DNA from: G963665545 sp963665545
GTDB taxonomy: Bacteria > Pseudomonadota > Gammaproteobacteria > Xanthomonadales > SZUA-36
Reading direction: 5' to 3'
Assembly: GCA_963665545.2 (NCBI GenBank)
Contig: CAXXKZ010000011.1
Location: forward strand, 372,001-436,000
DNA length: 64,000 nt
Part shown: piece by piece, positions 1-8,297 of the stretch
Numbering within the stretch: the stretch's first letter is position 1
How the letters are laid out: every line of letters starts with the position of its first letter
Notes under the pieces: generated by a model
Told to the model about the DNA's origin: nothing
The model's database searches: none
What the model saw: the letters and a program-made list of their open reading frames with translations, nothing else
Made by a program: the position numbers and the translations under genes

Positions 1-208
1 CCTGTAGCGATGCATTGTCGAAGGCCTGACGGGAAAGCGGAATTTCCTGCAGGGTCTGTTCGCGCTTGGTTGCGGTTACCATTACTTCTTCGAGAAGGGC
101 GCTGTCGGCATCATCGCTTTGAGCCAACACCGAACCGCTGAGCGGGACGAGTGACAGTGCGGCGATCAGCGCCGCCAGTTTTCTGTCCGTGTAAGTTGAT
201 TTACTCAT
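1..208 (-). CDS. TonB-dependent receptor, N-terminal part (runs off window)
   Basis: The reverse strand from the ATG at 208 encodes about 69 residues and continues past the left edge. A signal peptide (MSKSTYTDRKLAALIAAL, ending near SVLAQ) is followed by the start of a plug domain with the sequence EEVMVTATKREQTLQEIPLS. That TonB-box/plug signature is typical of outer-membrane receptors that import siderophores, glycans or peptides using TonB energy. The segment is too short to suggest a substrate. No downstream gene is visible. Confidence is high for the family. Confidence 0.9.
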   Translation of the reverse strand, partial: MSKSTYTDRKLAALIAALSLVPLSGSVLAQSDDADSALLEEVMVTATKREQTLQEIPLSRQAFDNASLQ

Positions 209-358
209 GAATCGTTCTCCGAATGTTAGGAGTCGTGGATATACTGTGCGTTAGATACTTTAATGGGTTTGTCTCCCCATTATTTCCGGTATACCACCGA
301 TTTTTTCCGATAAATGACAATTTCGGGTCCGCCTCTTCTCCTTGAACAGGCCGTTTAA

Positions 359-412
359 AAAGGGGTCGGATAAATTTTGCCCTTTTTAGCAATCAAACGT
401 ATCCGGCCCCTA
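359..412. repeat. Imperfect inverted repeat, GGGGTCGGATA type
   Basis: AGGGGTCGGATA at about 359-370 pairs with TATCCGGCCCCT at about 401-412, with one G-T mismatch, around an A/T-rich loop. The word TTAGCAATCAAA also occurs twice, near 387 and 419. The unit resembles the GGGGTCAGAG repeats elsewhere in the window but differs in core sequence. It lies between the receptor start and the comM remnant. A REP/MITE-like role is inferred. Confidence 0.5.
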
Positions 413-429
413 TTTCCTTAGCAATCAAA

Positions 430-919
430 GCAACGCATCCCTGTCCCTGTGGATTCCATGGGGACAACGGTGGCCGGTGCCAGTGTTCGTCCGAACAGGT
501 CAATCGTTACAGGGGTAAGATTTCAGGCCCATTATTGGATCGGATCGACCTGCACCTCGAGGTCAACCGGCCGTCACGAGCCGTTATTAACGGTCATGGC
601 ATAAAACCCGAAGACAGTGCCACGGTGGGGGAGCGGGTTGTCGCAACCTGCCAACGCCAGATCGAGCGCAGTGGCGTACCCAATGCCCAGTTGAGCAAAT
701 ACCCAGGTAAGGAAAATCTGCCGGCTTACGCTATCCCTTGAGGATTTTCTCGAATCCGTGGCCGAAAAGATGAACCTCTCGCCCCGTGCTTGCCAACGTA
801 TTCTCAAAGTATCCCGCACCCTGGCCGACATGGATAGAAGTGAAGCAATTCAGGGGAAGCCCCGCGGTCGCAAAGATTTTGCTGAAATGCTTGGTGCGTT
901 TGCTGTCAGTTTTACTTGA
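430..919 (+). pseudogene. comM: comM/yifB (Mg-chelatase-like AAA+ protein), C-terminal remnant
   Basis: The frame from about 430 reads HPCPCGFHGDNGGRCQC and then RYRGKISGPLLDRIDLHLEV. These are the zinc-like Cys cluster and sensor region of ComM/YifB, a AAA+ helicase active in natural transformation. It stops at 741. The typical C-terminal helix bundle (LSPRACQRILKVSRTLADM) follows in another frame and ends at TGA 917-919. The N-terminal Walker region is absent. This is a 5'-deleted, frameshifted remnant. The last codons overlap the -35 box of the following toxin-antitoxin operon. Confidence 0.8.
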
Positions 920-961
920 CCTATTATTTATACTGAAGTACATATTATATGTATAATACAT
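916..961 (+). promoter_or_regulatory. Promoter and overlapping palindromic operator of the Phd/ParE module
   Basis: TTGACC at 916-921 and TACATA at 939-944 are spaced 17 bp. Two palindromes overlap the -10 region: TACATATTATATGTA (939-953) and ATGTATAATACAT (949-961). Such A/T-rich dyads are the usual binding site of Phd/YefM antitoxins, which autorepress. The AGGAGG ribosome site at 970-975 then serves the ATG at 982. Autoregulation is inferred from family behaviour. Confidence 0.7.
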
Positions 962-981
962 ATTATTTAGGAGGTATTGAA

Positions 982-1263
982 ATGAAGAGAATTGCAGCTA
1001 AAGAGGCCGTGAGAGGTTTTAGCAAGCTTATGGCTGATGCTCAGAGCGAGCCTGTGACCATTGAAAAGAACGGTAGACCCGTGGCTGTGGTGTATTCCTA
1101 TGAGGAAGCCCAGCGCATGGAGGAACTGAAAGAGGCAGAATTTGAAGCCTTTATTCAGGAAGGTATCAAAGCAGCTGATGAAGGGCACATAGAGCCAGTG
1201 ACACCAGAGCTTATGAATGAGTTGATAGAGAACGGTATCAAGCGCGCTAACGAAAGAAAATAA
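982..1263 (+). CDS. Phd/YefM-family antitoxin
   Basis: Start ATG 982 is chosen because AGGAGG lies six bases upstream. The 93-residue product begins MKRIAAKEAVRGFSKLMADAQSEP and contains EPVTIEKNGRPVAVVYSYEEA, the standard DNA-binding half of Phd/YefM antitoxins. A charged helical C-terminal half would wrap the toxin. The toxin gene begins three bases after the stop, so the two are co-transcribed from the promoter at 916. The protein should neutralise the toxin and repress the operon. Confidence 0.9.
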   Translation: MKRIAAKEAVRGFSKLMADAQSEPVTIEKNGRPVAVVYSYEEAQRMEELKEAEFEAFIQEGIKAADEGHIEPVTPELMNELIENGIKRANERK

Positions 1264-1266
1264 CCA

Positions 1267-1563
1267 GTGCTTAAACTTCAAATAGCTGCACCCGCCAAAG
1301 CGGATATCACAGACTTATCCGACTACATTACGACAAACAGCTACGAAAAGTATGCTCTTGATTTTGGTAGTAAGCTGAATCAGGTACTTAATTTACTGTG
1401 CCACAACCCCAATGTGGGCGCAGCAAGGCCACGATCAGGGGAAGGCATCAGGCTGCATCCAATGGATAAGGTCAATATTATCTATCGTGTCAAAGGCGAC
1501 CAACTGCAAATATTAAGGGTTCACCATAGCGCCTTAGATAGCAATAAATTGAAAAACATCTAA
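1267..1563 (+). CDS. ParE/RelE-superfamily toxin
   Basis: A GTG start three bases after the antitoxin stop gives a 98-residue protein. Family features are an early helix with KADITDLSDYI, a middle segment GAARPRSGEGIRLHPM and the C-terminal strand INIIYRV-like NIIYRVKGDQLQILRVHHS. This layout is typical of ParE-type toxins (gyrase poisons) within the RelE fold. RelE-like mRNase activity cannot be excluded from sequence alone. Gene order is antitoxin first, as usual for Phd-ParE. Confidence 0.85.
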   Translation: MLKLQIAAPAKADITDLSDYITTNSYEKYALDFGSKLNQVLNLLCHNPNVGAARPRSGEGIRLHPMDKVNIIYRVKGDQLQILRVHHSALDSNKLKNI

Positions 1564-1646
1564 GCAGCTCTTTATCACTTAATGGTTCTTCACCGCCCAA
1601 CTCTGTGCGCATATGGATATCCATTCGCAACAGGGTTTTATTTTCT

Positions 1647-1670
1647 GAGGGTGTTCAGAATTCTGTGTCA
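1647..1670. mobile_element. Terminal repeat end of the partial IS256-family element
   Basis: The string GTGTTCAGAATTCTGTGTCA lies 25 bases beyond the transposase stop and matches the style of IS256-family terminal inverted repeats. No matching second end is seen beyond the other side of the transposase fragment. This supports a one-sided remnant. Confidence 0.55.
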
Positions 1671-1695
1671 ACGTAAATCCTGCTTACTCATAAAA

Positions 1696-2430
1696 TCATA
1701 ATTCCAATGCATCATCAAGGCGGCCTTCAAAGAAGATCGCCAGTTGGGACAACGTGAGTGCCCAGTTCTGGATGGGCATGGTCCACTTTTTGCTGGCGTT
1801 CTGAATGCCCAGATAGAGCAGTTTCAGCAGGCTGTTCTCATTCGGGAAACCGCCCTTGGTTTTGGTCAGTTTGCGGAACTGGCGGTGCACGGCCTCAATC
1901 GAATTGGTGGTGTAAATTACCCGCCGGATTTCCTCGGGATACTTGAAGTACACCGACAAGTTTTCCCACTTGCTGCGCCAGGACTTTATCACAATCGGGT
2001 ATTTTTGACCCCAGCGTTGCTCCAGATCATCCAGCGCTGCCTCGGCCGCTTCACGCGACACAGCCCGATAAACCCGCTTCAGATCGACCATGAACATTTT
2101 CTGGTGTTTGGAGCCCACATAGCGCAGTGAGTTGCGGATCTGGTGGACAATGCACAGCTGCACCTCGGTATCGGGGAAGATGGCGTTGATCGCATCTGGA
2201 AAGCCGCTCAGACCGTCCACCGAGGCGATCAGAATGTCCTGGACACCCCGGTTGTTGAGATCAGTCAACACCGACAACCAGAAGTTAGCCCCTTCACCGG
2301 CCAGAGCGAGTTTGTCTTCAAGCTGGCCGAAGAAGTCGGCGGTCGATTCATCTGAGTCCGCCGAGCGTAGCTCGTAATAGGGACGCACGTAGTCGAATGG
2401 CGGCGGGTAGCGCGTGTCGGGATTAGGCAT
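1696..2430 (-). pseudogene. IS256-family transposase fragment fused to a foreign N-terminus
   Basis: The last ~200 residues match IS256-family (MULE-type) transposases: FWLSVLTDLNNRGVQDILIA, the second catalytic Asp in VDGL, LCIVHQIRNSLRYV, and the catalytic Glu in TTNSIEAVHR. Full-length members are about 400 residues. The region with the first catalytic Asp is missing. The first ~45 residues (MPNPDTRYPPPFDYVRPYY onward) do not look like transposase and begin only 42 bases after the MFS stop. They may be the start of another gene in that operon, now fused in frame to the IS tail. Not expected to transpose. Confidence 0.8.
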
Positions 2431-2471
2431 CAGGTCAGAGTTGAGGAACCAACTTGGAGCAATATGGCACG

Positions 2472-3800
2472 TTACATCGACGCAAGCAACCGGACCGACC
2501 TGCGATAGTGGGGCATGGACCGACCGAAAAACAGCGCTGCTGCAGGCATGACAATGGCCGCGGTCAGGGCCAGAGACCAGTTCAGGCGGCTGGTATCGTT
2601 AAACAGGTAGTCGGTAAAAAACGCCGTCATCTGCGGTCCAATGCTCATAGAGAAAACCATCATCACCAGCGCGTAGATCGCCGTCATTCGCCCGCGTGTA
2701 AGGCTGGTGCTGATACCACTGACGCATAATAAGGCCAGCGGGGTGAGCGAACTGGCAATCAGCAGGTAGCCAAAAATGCATACCCATGAAATCACTGGCG
2801 TTGGCATCAACGGCGCCAGAATTGCGAATGGGGCGGCTGCCAGCGACGCGAACATGCCGATGCGCACCGGCGCATCGCTGCGTCCCACACGGCGCATGCG
2901 ATCGACGATGATCCCTGAGGCAATTGTGCCGATCACCGAGCTGACAATGGTGATCAAGCCCAACACGACGCCCACTTCCGACAGCGACAGGTCATAGGTT
3001 CTCACCATCATGGTCGGCGCCCAGAAGGTGAATGAGTAGGTCAGCATGCCCATGAAGACGACACCTGCGAACATGGGCTGCATTGCGGCCCTGTGGCGTC
3101 GTAGGTGATCGAGCAGACTTTGCGTGGAGGCCTCATCTCGCGCAAAACTCGTATCATGGAAGCGCTTGGGCTCATGAATCAGGTAGGCGGCGATGGCCAC
3201 CACGATTCCCGGAATGCCGACAATCAGGAAGGTTCCCTGCCAGGGCTTGAAATGCCCGAGCAGCGGCAAGGTCAGCCCGCCGGTTCCGGTCAGATAGTCG
3301 ATCAGAAATCCGCCGCTCAGCAGCGCCAGACCCATGCCGATATAGACGCCCGAACTGATGATACCCAGCGGCCGGCCCTGCTTGTCGGGCGGGTAGTAGT
3401 CTCCAACCAGGGACACGCTGGTCGGGGCAATGACCGCTTCGCCGACCGCGACACCGATGCGGGCGCCGAACAGCTTGGCGAAGGAGTTGGCGAAGCCGGC
3501 CAGGGTGGTCATCACCGACCAGATCAGCACACCGGTTCCGATCACCCGGGTGCGGCTCATCCGGTCGACGGCAAATCCTATTGGCATGGCCATCACCGCA
3601 TAACAAATCGAAAAGGCCACGCCGCCCAGCAGCGCGATCTGAGTGTCGGAAAGCCCGAGGTCGGCCTTGATCGGCTCCACCAGCATCGCCGGAATTTGGC
3701 GGTCAATGAACGCAAAAGTCATCGCCAGGGTCATCACGGCGACGCAGTAGTAGCCCTGGCTGCGCCCGGGATACTGCGCGGAAGGCTGTTCCGCCGTCAA
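2472..3800 (-). CDS. MFS transporter coupled to the M81 peptidase
   Basis: The protein has twelve-helix MFS character, with AFIDRQIPAMLVEPIKADLGLSD at the first helix and AVDRMSRTRVIG in the loop between helices 2 and 3 (the DRxxRR-like motif A). IGVAVGEAVIAPTSVSL follows. The start is taken as TTG 3800 because TTGA overlaps the TGA stop of the upstream peptidase, as expected for translational coupling; the longer frame reads through peptidase coding sequence. It probably moves the peptidase's substrate or product across the inner membrane. In mlr loci the transporter MlrD has this kind of role. The substrate is unknown. Confidence 0.85.
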   Translation of the reverse strand: MTAEQPSAQYPGRSQGYYCVAVMTLAMTFAFIDRQIPAMLVEPIKADLGLSDTQIALLGGVAFSICYAVMAMPIGFAVDRMSRTRVIGTGVLIWSVMTTLAGFANSFAKLFGARIGVAVGEAVIAPTSVSLVGDYYPPDKQGRPLGIISSGVYIGMGLALLSGGFLIDYLTGTGGLTLPLLGHFKPWQGTFLIVGIPGIVVAIAAYLIHEPKRFHDTSFARDEASTQSLLDHLRRHRAAMQPMFAGVVFMGMLTYSFTFWAPTMMVRTYDLSLSEVGVVLGLITIVSSVIGTIASGIIVDRMRRVGRSDAPVRIGMFASLAAAPFAILAPLMPTPVISWVCIFGYLLIASSLTPLALLCVSGISTSLTRGRMTAIYALVMMVFSMSIGPQMTAFFTDYLFNDTSRLNWSLALTAAIVMPAAALFFGRSMPHYRRSVRLLASM

Positions 3801-5344
3801 CGAATTGCCGCCGGGGTTGAACGGTCCATTTCCACCGGCGTAATGTCGAAATCGTCCAGCGGCCACATCGGCCGGCGGATTTTTTTGTAGGGTAATTGGG
3901 CGAAGTTGAAACTGAAGATACCGCCCGCGTCAGGGTAGAGCAGGCCGCGGCTGATGGGCTCCAGGTCGGCGCGCATGTGGTTGAAGGCCTTGCTCGCGAT
4001 CACATTCATGTCCTCGGCCACGATGCCGAACAGCCTGAGCTGCTCCCGGTCGTGAATCTGGGTCGGGATGGAACAGACGACGACTTTGACCCCACCGACC
4101 TCAAGCAACGCGCTGCGGCCGAGTTCGCCGGGCTGGCCGCGCAGGTAGGGTCCCTTGTGGACGAATCGACCGTCTGAGAGCTCGATGACATGCGCCTCGG
4201 TGTCGATCGGGCCACCGCCGAAATTCGGGTCACACTTGCCGCCGAGGGATACATCAACGGTTGTACCGACGCCGGCGACAAACGCCTGGTCCACCGCTTC
4301 GACGTCGTAAAGCGGGCCAAATACCGCTCCGGGGATTCCCCGCTCGATCATGGCCGCCAACAGGGCGGTAGTATCACCATAGCCGCCCGCGTAGGGGCAG
4401 TCGCTGAAATCGCCCAGCAAAAACGGCTTGTTCTGGCCGGCTGTTTCTTCCACCGCGTCCAGGGCTTCATCCACCGATACGATATCGATGGTCAATACGT
4501 CCCGCGTCCGCCAGATTTCCGCCCCGAATGTATCCAGGTACTCGTCGGCCCTGGGCGAGTCGCCATCCGTCACGATGATGGCGCTGGGTCCGGTCCACGG
4601 CTGATCGCTGTGGGGAAAGGATGCCATGAAACTGCCGTCCAGCAGCGCCGGGTCTTCTTTCTGAAAGGCCTCGAGTTGCGCCAACATGGCAAACATCGGA
4701 CATTCCGGCGCGGTGGTTCGGCCGTGGTCGATGCCTGCGATCACCGGTGGGTGGATGGAGTGACACCGGGGTGAGATTTCGCCGCGCAAGGTTCGGGAAA
4801 GCAATCGAGCCGCGCGCAGTGATGTCGGGTAGATGTCAATGTGAGGGGCCGTATGAAATCCGCAGATGATGTCGCAATCGCGGACGAACTGGGGTGACAG
4901 GTTGCTGTGCAAATCCAGGGATGCGGCGATGGGAACGTCCCGCCCGGCAATAGCGCGAATGCGCGCTACGAACTCACCTTCCGGATCGTCCAGATGCTCA
5001 CAGGCCATGCCGCCGTGCAATGGCAGGTAGATGGCGTCGAATGGGCCTTCATCGCGCAGTTGGCGCTCGATGCGCGCCCACAGGGTCTCGAATGCGTACT
5101 CGCTGACCGGTCCGGCGGGAAACGCAAATGCGCACACGCCGGTGACCAGTTCCCAACCTTCGAGGTCGGCTACTTCCAGCAAGCCGCGAAAATAGTTGTC
5201 TCCCTCGCGAAACCGGTCCAGGCGCTCATGTTCCTGCACGAACCAGAGGCCGTGCTTGGTAAATCCCTCCAGTGAAGTGGGAAACTTGTTGAAGTCGTGG
5301 GTTTCAGTCGCAATGCTGCAGATGAATATCTTCTTGGCGCGCAT
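3797..5344 (-). CDS. M81-family metallopeptidase, MlrC-like
   Basis: The 515-residue length fits the M81/MlrC family, zinc peptidases known for cleaving linearised microcystin. Conserved blocks are IATETHDFNKFPT near residue 12, LPLHGGMAC with His about 110, SLDLHSNLSP with His about 146, and FHTAPHIDIYP near 163-172. The Asp/His residues are the likely metal ligands. The C-terminal MlrC domain includes CSIPTQIHDREQLRLFGI. No signal peptide is seen, so it is likely cytoplasmic. It shares a four-base overlap with the MFS gene downstream. Microcystin itself need not be the substrate, since M81 members are widespread. Confidence 0.9.
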   Translation of the reverse strand: MRAKKIFICSIATETHDFNKFPTSLEGFTKHGLWFVQEHERLDRFREGDNYFRGLLEVADLEGWELVTGVCAFAFPAGPVSEYAFETLWARIERQLRDEGPFDAIYLPLHGGMACEHLDDPEGEFVARIRAIAGRDVPIAASLDLHSNLSPQFVRDCDIICGFHTAPHIDIYPTSLRAARLLSRTLRGEISPRCHSIHPPVIAGIDHGRTTAPECPMFAMLAQLEAFQKEDPALLDGSFMASFPHSDQPWTGPSAIIVTDGDSPRADEYLDTFGAEIWRTRDVLTIDIVSVDEALDAVEETAGQNKPFLLGDFSDCPYAGGYGDTTALLAAMIERGIPGAVFGPLYDVEAVDQAFVAGVGTTVDVSLGGKCDPNFGGGPIDTEAHVIELSDGRFVHKGPYLRGQPGELGRSALLEVGGVKVVVCSIPTQIHDREQLRLFGIVAEDMNVIASKAFNHMRADLEPISRGLLYPDAGGIFSFNFAQLPYKKIRRPMWPLDDFDITPVEMDRSTPAAIR

Positions 5345-5540
5345 GGGCTCATCTCACGTTGTGAGCGCCTATGCTAAACCCTTCCGGGTCAGGAATAATC
5401 TTTCCAGCCACCAATTTGTTCTCTTATTGCACCGCATTCGACCGGAAGTACCTGTGCTCCCGTTAAGTGCGTTAGCTTTGAAACCTAAAAAGATGACCTA
5501 TATTGAAGCAGCGGCGATACCTCATGCGGGAGTTATGATC

Positions 5541-6903
5541 GAATCTGGTGTTTGAGCAGTTGAAAAAAAGCGGCGTATCTGGTTGATTTGTTGTTACCAA
5601 ACTTCAAAGCAACCAAAGGAGATACGCCACTATGAACAAGAATAATGTTATTGAACTGGAACGTCGAGCAATCAGTGCCGATCCGTTGACCGAATTGCTC
5701 AAAGAAGGCGCCCGGAAGCTGCTCGCCGAAGCGGTGGAAAGTGAAGTCCAGGAGCTGCTGGCCAAGTATCAGGATTGGCGTACCGAATCAGGTCATGCCG
5801 GTGTGGTGCGCAACGGTTACCTGCCAGAACGTGAGTTGCAGACCGGCCTGGGACCGATCCGGGTGAGAATTCCCAAGGTGCGCTCGAAGACCGGTGAAGC
5901 AGTGAGTTTTCAGTCGGTGCTGGTGCCGCCATATGTGCGCAAGACAGCGACTTTCGAGGCAGCCATTCCGTGGTTGTACCTCAAAGGGGTATCCAGCGGT
6001 GAGATGGCTGAGGCGTTGCGGGTACTGGTGGGCCCGCAGGCACAGGGTCTGTCGGCCAGCACGGTATCCCGCCTGAAACAGGTATGGGCGGAGGAATATC
6101 GAGCGTGGAGCCAGCGTCGCCTGGGACAGGACCGGTGGGTGTATGTCTGGGCTGATGGTGTCTACAGTGGGCTGCGGGCGGAGGATGCCAAGCTCTGCGC
6201 GCTGGTGATCATTGGTGTCAATGAACGCGGCGAAAAACATTTTCTGGCGATTGAGGACGGGGTGCGGGAATCGACTCAGAGTTGGCGTGAGGTGTTGCTG
6301 AATCTGAAGTCGCGCGGCATGAGCGCCCCACAACTGGCGATTGGTGATGGTGCGATGGGTTTTTGGGCGGCGCTGGATGAAATCTTTCCGGCCAGCCGCC
6401 AGCAACGCTGCTGGATGCACAAGACCATGAATGTACTGAATTGTTTGCCGAAATCCGCACAACCCAAAGCCAAGCAGGCCCTGCACGCCATCTGGCAGGC
6501 GGAAACCAAGGATGATGCAAACAAGGCGTTTGATTTGTTTATTGAGATCTTTGAGGCGAAATACCCGAAAGCGACGAGCTGTTTGCTCAAGGATCGGGAT
6601 GAACTGTTGGCATTTTATGATTTTCCGGCCCAACACTGGCAGAGCATCCGGACCAGCAACCCGATTGAATCCACCTTTGCCACCATCCGCCACCGGACCA
6701 AAAGATCCAAAGGTTGTCTGACGCGCAATGGCATGTTGCATATGATGTTCAAATTGAGCCAGTGTGCGGAAAAGAAATGGCGCCGGCTACGCGGCTTTGA
6801 TTACCTGGCCAAGGTGATTACGGGGGTGAAATTCAAAGATGGGATCGAGGTAAAAGAGATTGATCAGGTCGCCGCTTGAATCAAATGGCTAAACACCAGA
6901 TTT
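5541..6903 (+). mobile_element. Complete IS256-family insertion sequence
   Basis: AATCTGGTGTTTGAGC near 5542 and the reverse complement of GGCTAAACACCAGATT near 6887-6902 form the terminal inverted repeats. They bracket a full-length transposase gene. No convincing 8-9 bp target duplication is visible, and host codons are missing at the site. Adjacent deletion after insertion is the simplest reading. Confidence 0.8.
5632..6879 (+). CDS. IS256-family transposase (full length)
   Basis: The 415-residue length matches the family. Visible features are an N-terminal region with ARKLLAEAVESEVQELL, a VRNGYLPER segment, and a DDE triad consistent with WADGVYSGLR, IGDGAMGFW and SNPIESTFATIRHRT. The C-H signature region RQQRCWMHKTMNVL lies between the second Asp and the Glu. 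The frame is intact with AAAGGAGA upstream, so the element may still be active. It catalyses copy-out/paste-in movement of its own IS. Confidence 0.93.
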   Translation: MNKNNVIELERRAISADPLTELLKEGARKLLAEAVESEVQELLAKYQDWRTESGHAGVVRNGYLPERELQTGLGPIRVRIPKVRSKTGEAVSFQSVLVPPYVRKTATFEAAIPWLYLKGVSSGEMAEALRVLVGPQAQGLSASTVSRLKQVWAEEYRAWSQRRLGQDRWVYVWADGVYSGLRAEDAKLCALVIIGVNERGEKHFLAIEDGVRESTQSWREVLLNLKSRGMSAPQLAIGDGAMGFWAALDEIFPASRQQRCWMHKTMNVLNCLPKSAQPKAKQALHAIWQAETKDDANKAFDLFIEIFEAKYPKATSCLLKDRDELLAFYDFPAQHWQSIRTSNPIESTFATIRHRTKRSKGCLTRNGMLHMMFKLSQCAEKKWRRLRGFDYLAKVITGVKFKDGIEVKEIDQVAA

Positions 6904-7572
6904 GACAATAGCTCCGTCACAGGTGTTGATAGCGCTGGCAAGTTAGACATGATGTATTCAGTCGGATATGACCACGCGATTGATTACAAAAAGGATGATT
7001 TCACCAAAAATGAGCAGTGTTATGACTTGATTCTTGATCCCAAAACGAATCGATCTATCTTCAATTATTTGCGTGTATTAAGGCCTAATGGATCTTACGT
7101 TACTGTTGGCGGAGCAACAACTCGGCTTTTTCAAGCCTTATTTTTTTCACCAATCATACGTTCTTTCATCAAAAAAAATGTACACGTTCTTAGTTTGAAG
7201 CCAAACAAAGATTTAGATTACATGAATGAACTGTTCGAAGCCGGAAAACTTAAACCCGTGATAGATGGTCCCTACAAGTTAAGCTGAGCAGTCGAAGCAA
7301 TTCAGCGTTTTGGGGAGGGAAAACACAAGGGAAAAGTGATTATAACCATGGAAGATGGGCTCTAAACCTAACAAGCGACTGTGATCCCAAGTCCGCCAAC
7401 TACACAATGCCATAAACAATGGGAACTTGACATATAGGCCCGATTAGAGAAGCGGTCCACTCTTCTTCATTGCCCGGATGGCGCTTGGTCGGATGCCGGC
7501 ATGTGGAACGTTTAATGCTTGGGAGGCCGTTCGCATAACTTGCGGAGCCCGAACGACCAACCACAGTCTACC

Positions 7573-7593
7573 CTGGCACTTTACTCTATCCCC
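7573..7593. repeat. Half-unit of the GGGGTCAGAGTAAAGTGCC repeat at a gene end
   Basis: CTGGCACTTTACTCTATCCCC matches the reverse half of the palindromic units at 42539 and 52112, apart from two bases. It overlaps the last codons and the stop of the GST gene. The TAA stop lies inside the repeat. Confidence 0.6.
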
Positions 7594-8276
7594 TCGGGTC
7601 GCCGGGCCTGCCTAGAATGAAATGATTTCACCTCGCCCATCAATTCAATGTTTTTCCTCAAATCCGTTTCAACCTCTTCCACAATCTTGCGTGCAAGTGT
7701 GCTGGCCTGTTTGACTCCGTCCAGATAGCCCGCCAATTTGGGTCGCCCTTCGAAAGGGTTCGGCAAGCCGGCCAGTTTCATCGATACGGGCAGATTGAGG
7801 GTTAATGGGATCAGCACGCCGTCGACGTAACTGATCCGCTCGCCGACCGCATAAGGTTCGGCATCCAGCCACTCCTCGATGCGCCCCGTCCACAGCGTCA
7901 TTTTTGCGATTGCTTCATCGATTGCGTCGGTTGCGATGTCCTGCCCCATCATCGCTGCCCCGACCGGTTTGAGCGCGGGTAACAGATACAGATCAAACAT
8001 GCGCGATATGAGGCGGGCCCGCATTCGGTCGAACGGCGTCGACGGGAACGCCGGTGGGTCGGGAAAGCGGTCTTCGAGATATTCGCAAATCACTTCGGAC
8101 TCAGGAATCAGCCTGCCATTGTCCAATTCGAGTGCCGGAATCATTTTTGTCGGCGAAAGCTCGAGAAAGGCCTGGACCTGCTCATGGTCCGGCATATCAA
8201 CATCGATGCTCTTGATGTACAGCGCCAAGCGCACCCGGGCCGCGAAGGGCGACCCATCCGACTGGTACAGCTTCAA
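7581..8276 (-). CDS. Glutathione S-transferase family protein
   Basis: The 231-residue protein begins MKLYQSDGSPFAARVRLALY, the thioredoxin-fold start of GSTs with the G-site Ser/Cys region. It continues with KMIPALELDNG and IPESEVICEYLEDRFP, where the cis-Pro and the Glu-Ser pair bind the gamma-glutamyl group. An all-helical C-terminal domain follows, with ISYVDGVLIPLTL in place of the usual SxAD motif. The gene starts 21 bases after the TonB receptor stop and is probably in one operon with it. The final residues (PEGIE and stop) come from a repeat half-unit, so the C-terminus may be altered. Confidence 0.9.
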   Translation of the reverse strand: MKLYQSDGSPFAARVRLALYIKSIDVDMPDHEQVQAFLELSPTKMIPALELDNGRLIPESEVICEYLEDRFPDPPAFPSTPFDRMRARLISRMFDLYLLPALKPVGAAMMGQDIATDAIDEAIAKMTLWTGRIEEWLDAEPYAVGERISYVDGVLIPLTLNLPVSMKLAGLPNPFEGRPKLAGYLDGVKQASTLARKIVEEVETDLRKNIELMGEVKSFHSRQARRPEGIE

Positions 8277-8297
8277 TCGGAGACGCTCATTGCGTCG

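Larger units (their letters stand above)
5450..7365 (+). pseudogene. Zinc-type (MDR) NAD(P)-dependent alcohol dehydrogenase, split by an IS
   Basis: Before the IS, the frame at about 5450-5540 reads LALKPKKMTYIEAAAIPHAG, the typical MDR segment ahead of the Rossmann fold. After it, from 6904, VTGVDSAGKLDMM, YDHAIDYKKDDF and YDLILDPKTNRS continue the coenzyme domain. An in-frame TGA at 7285 is followed by AVEAIQRFGEGKHKGKVIITM, ending at TAA 7363-7365. About 30 codons, including the glycine-rich loop, are missing between the halves. The gene therefore suffered a deletion, an insertion and a nonsense change. Its base composition is more A/T-rich than its neighbours. Confidence 0.75.

Noticed and set aside
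201..392. 63-codon reverse frame upstream of the first TonB receptor
   Set aside because: It overlaps the receptor start and the GGGGTCGGATA repeat and has no coding character.
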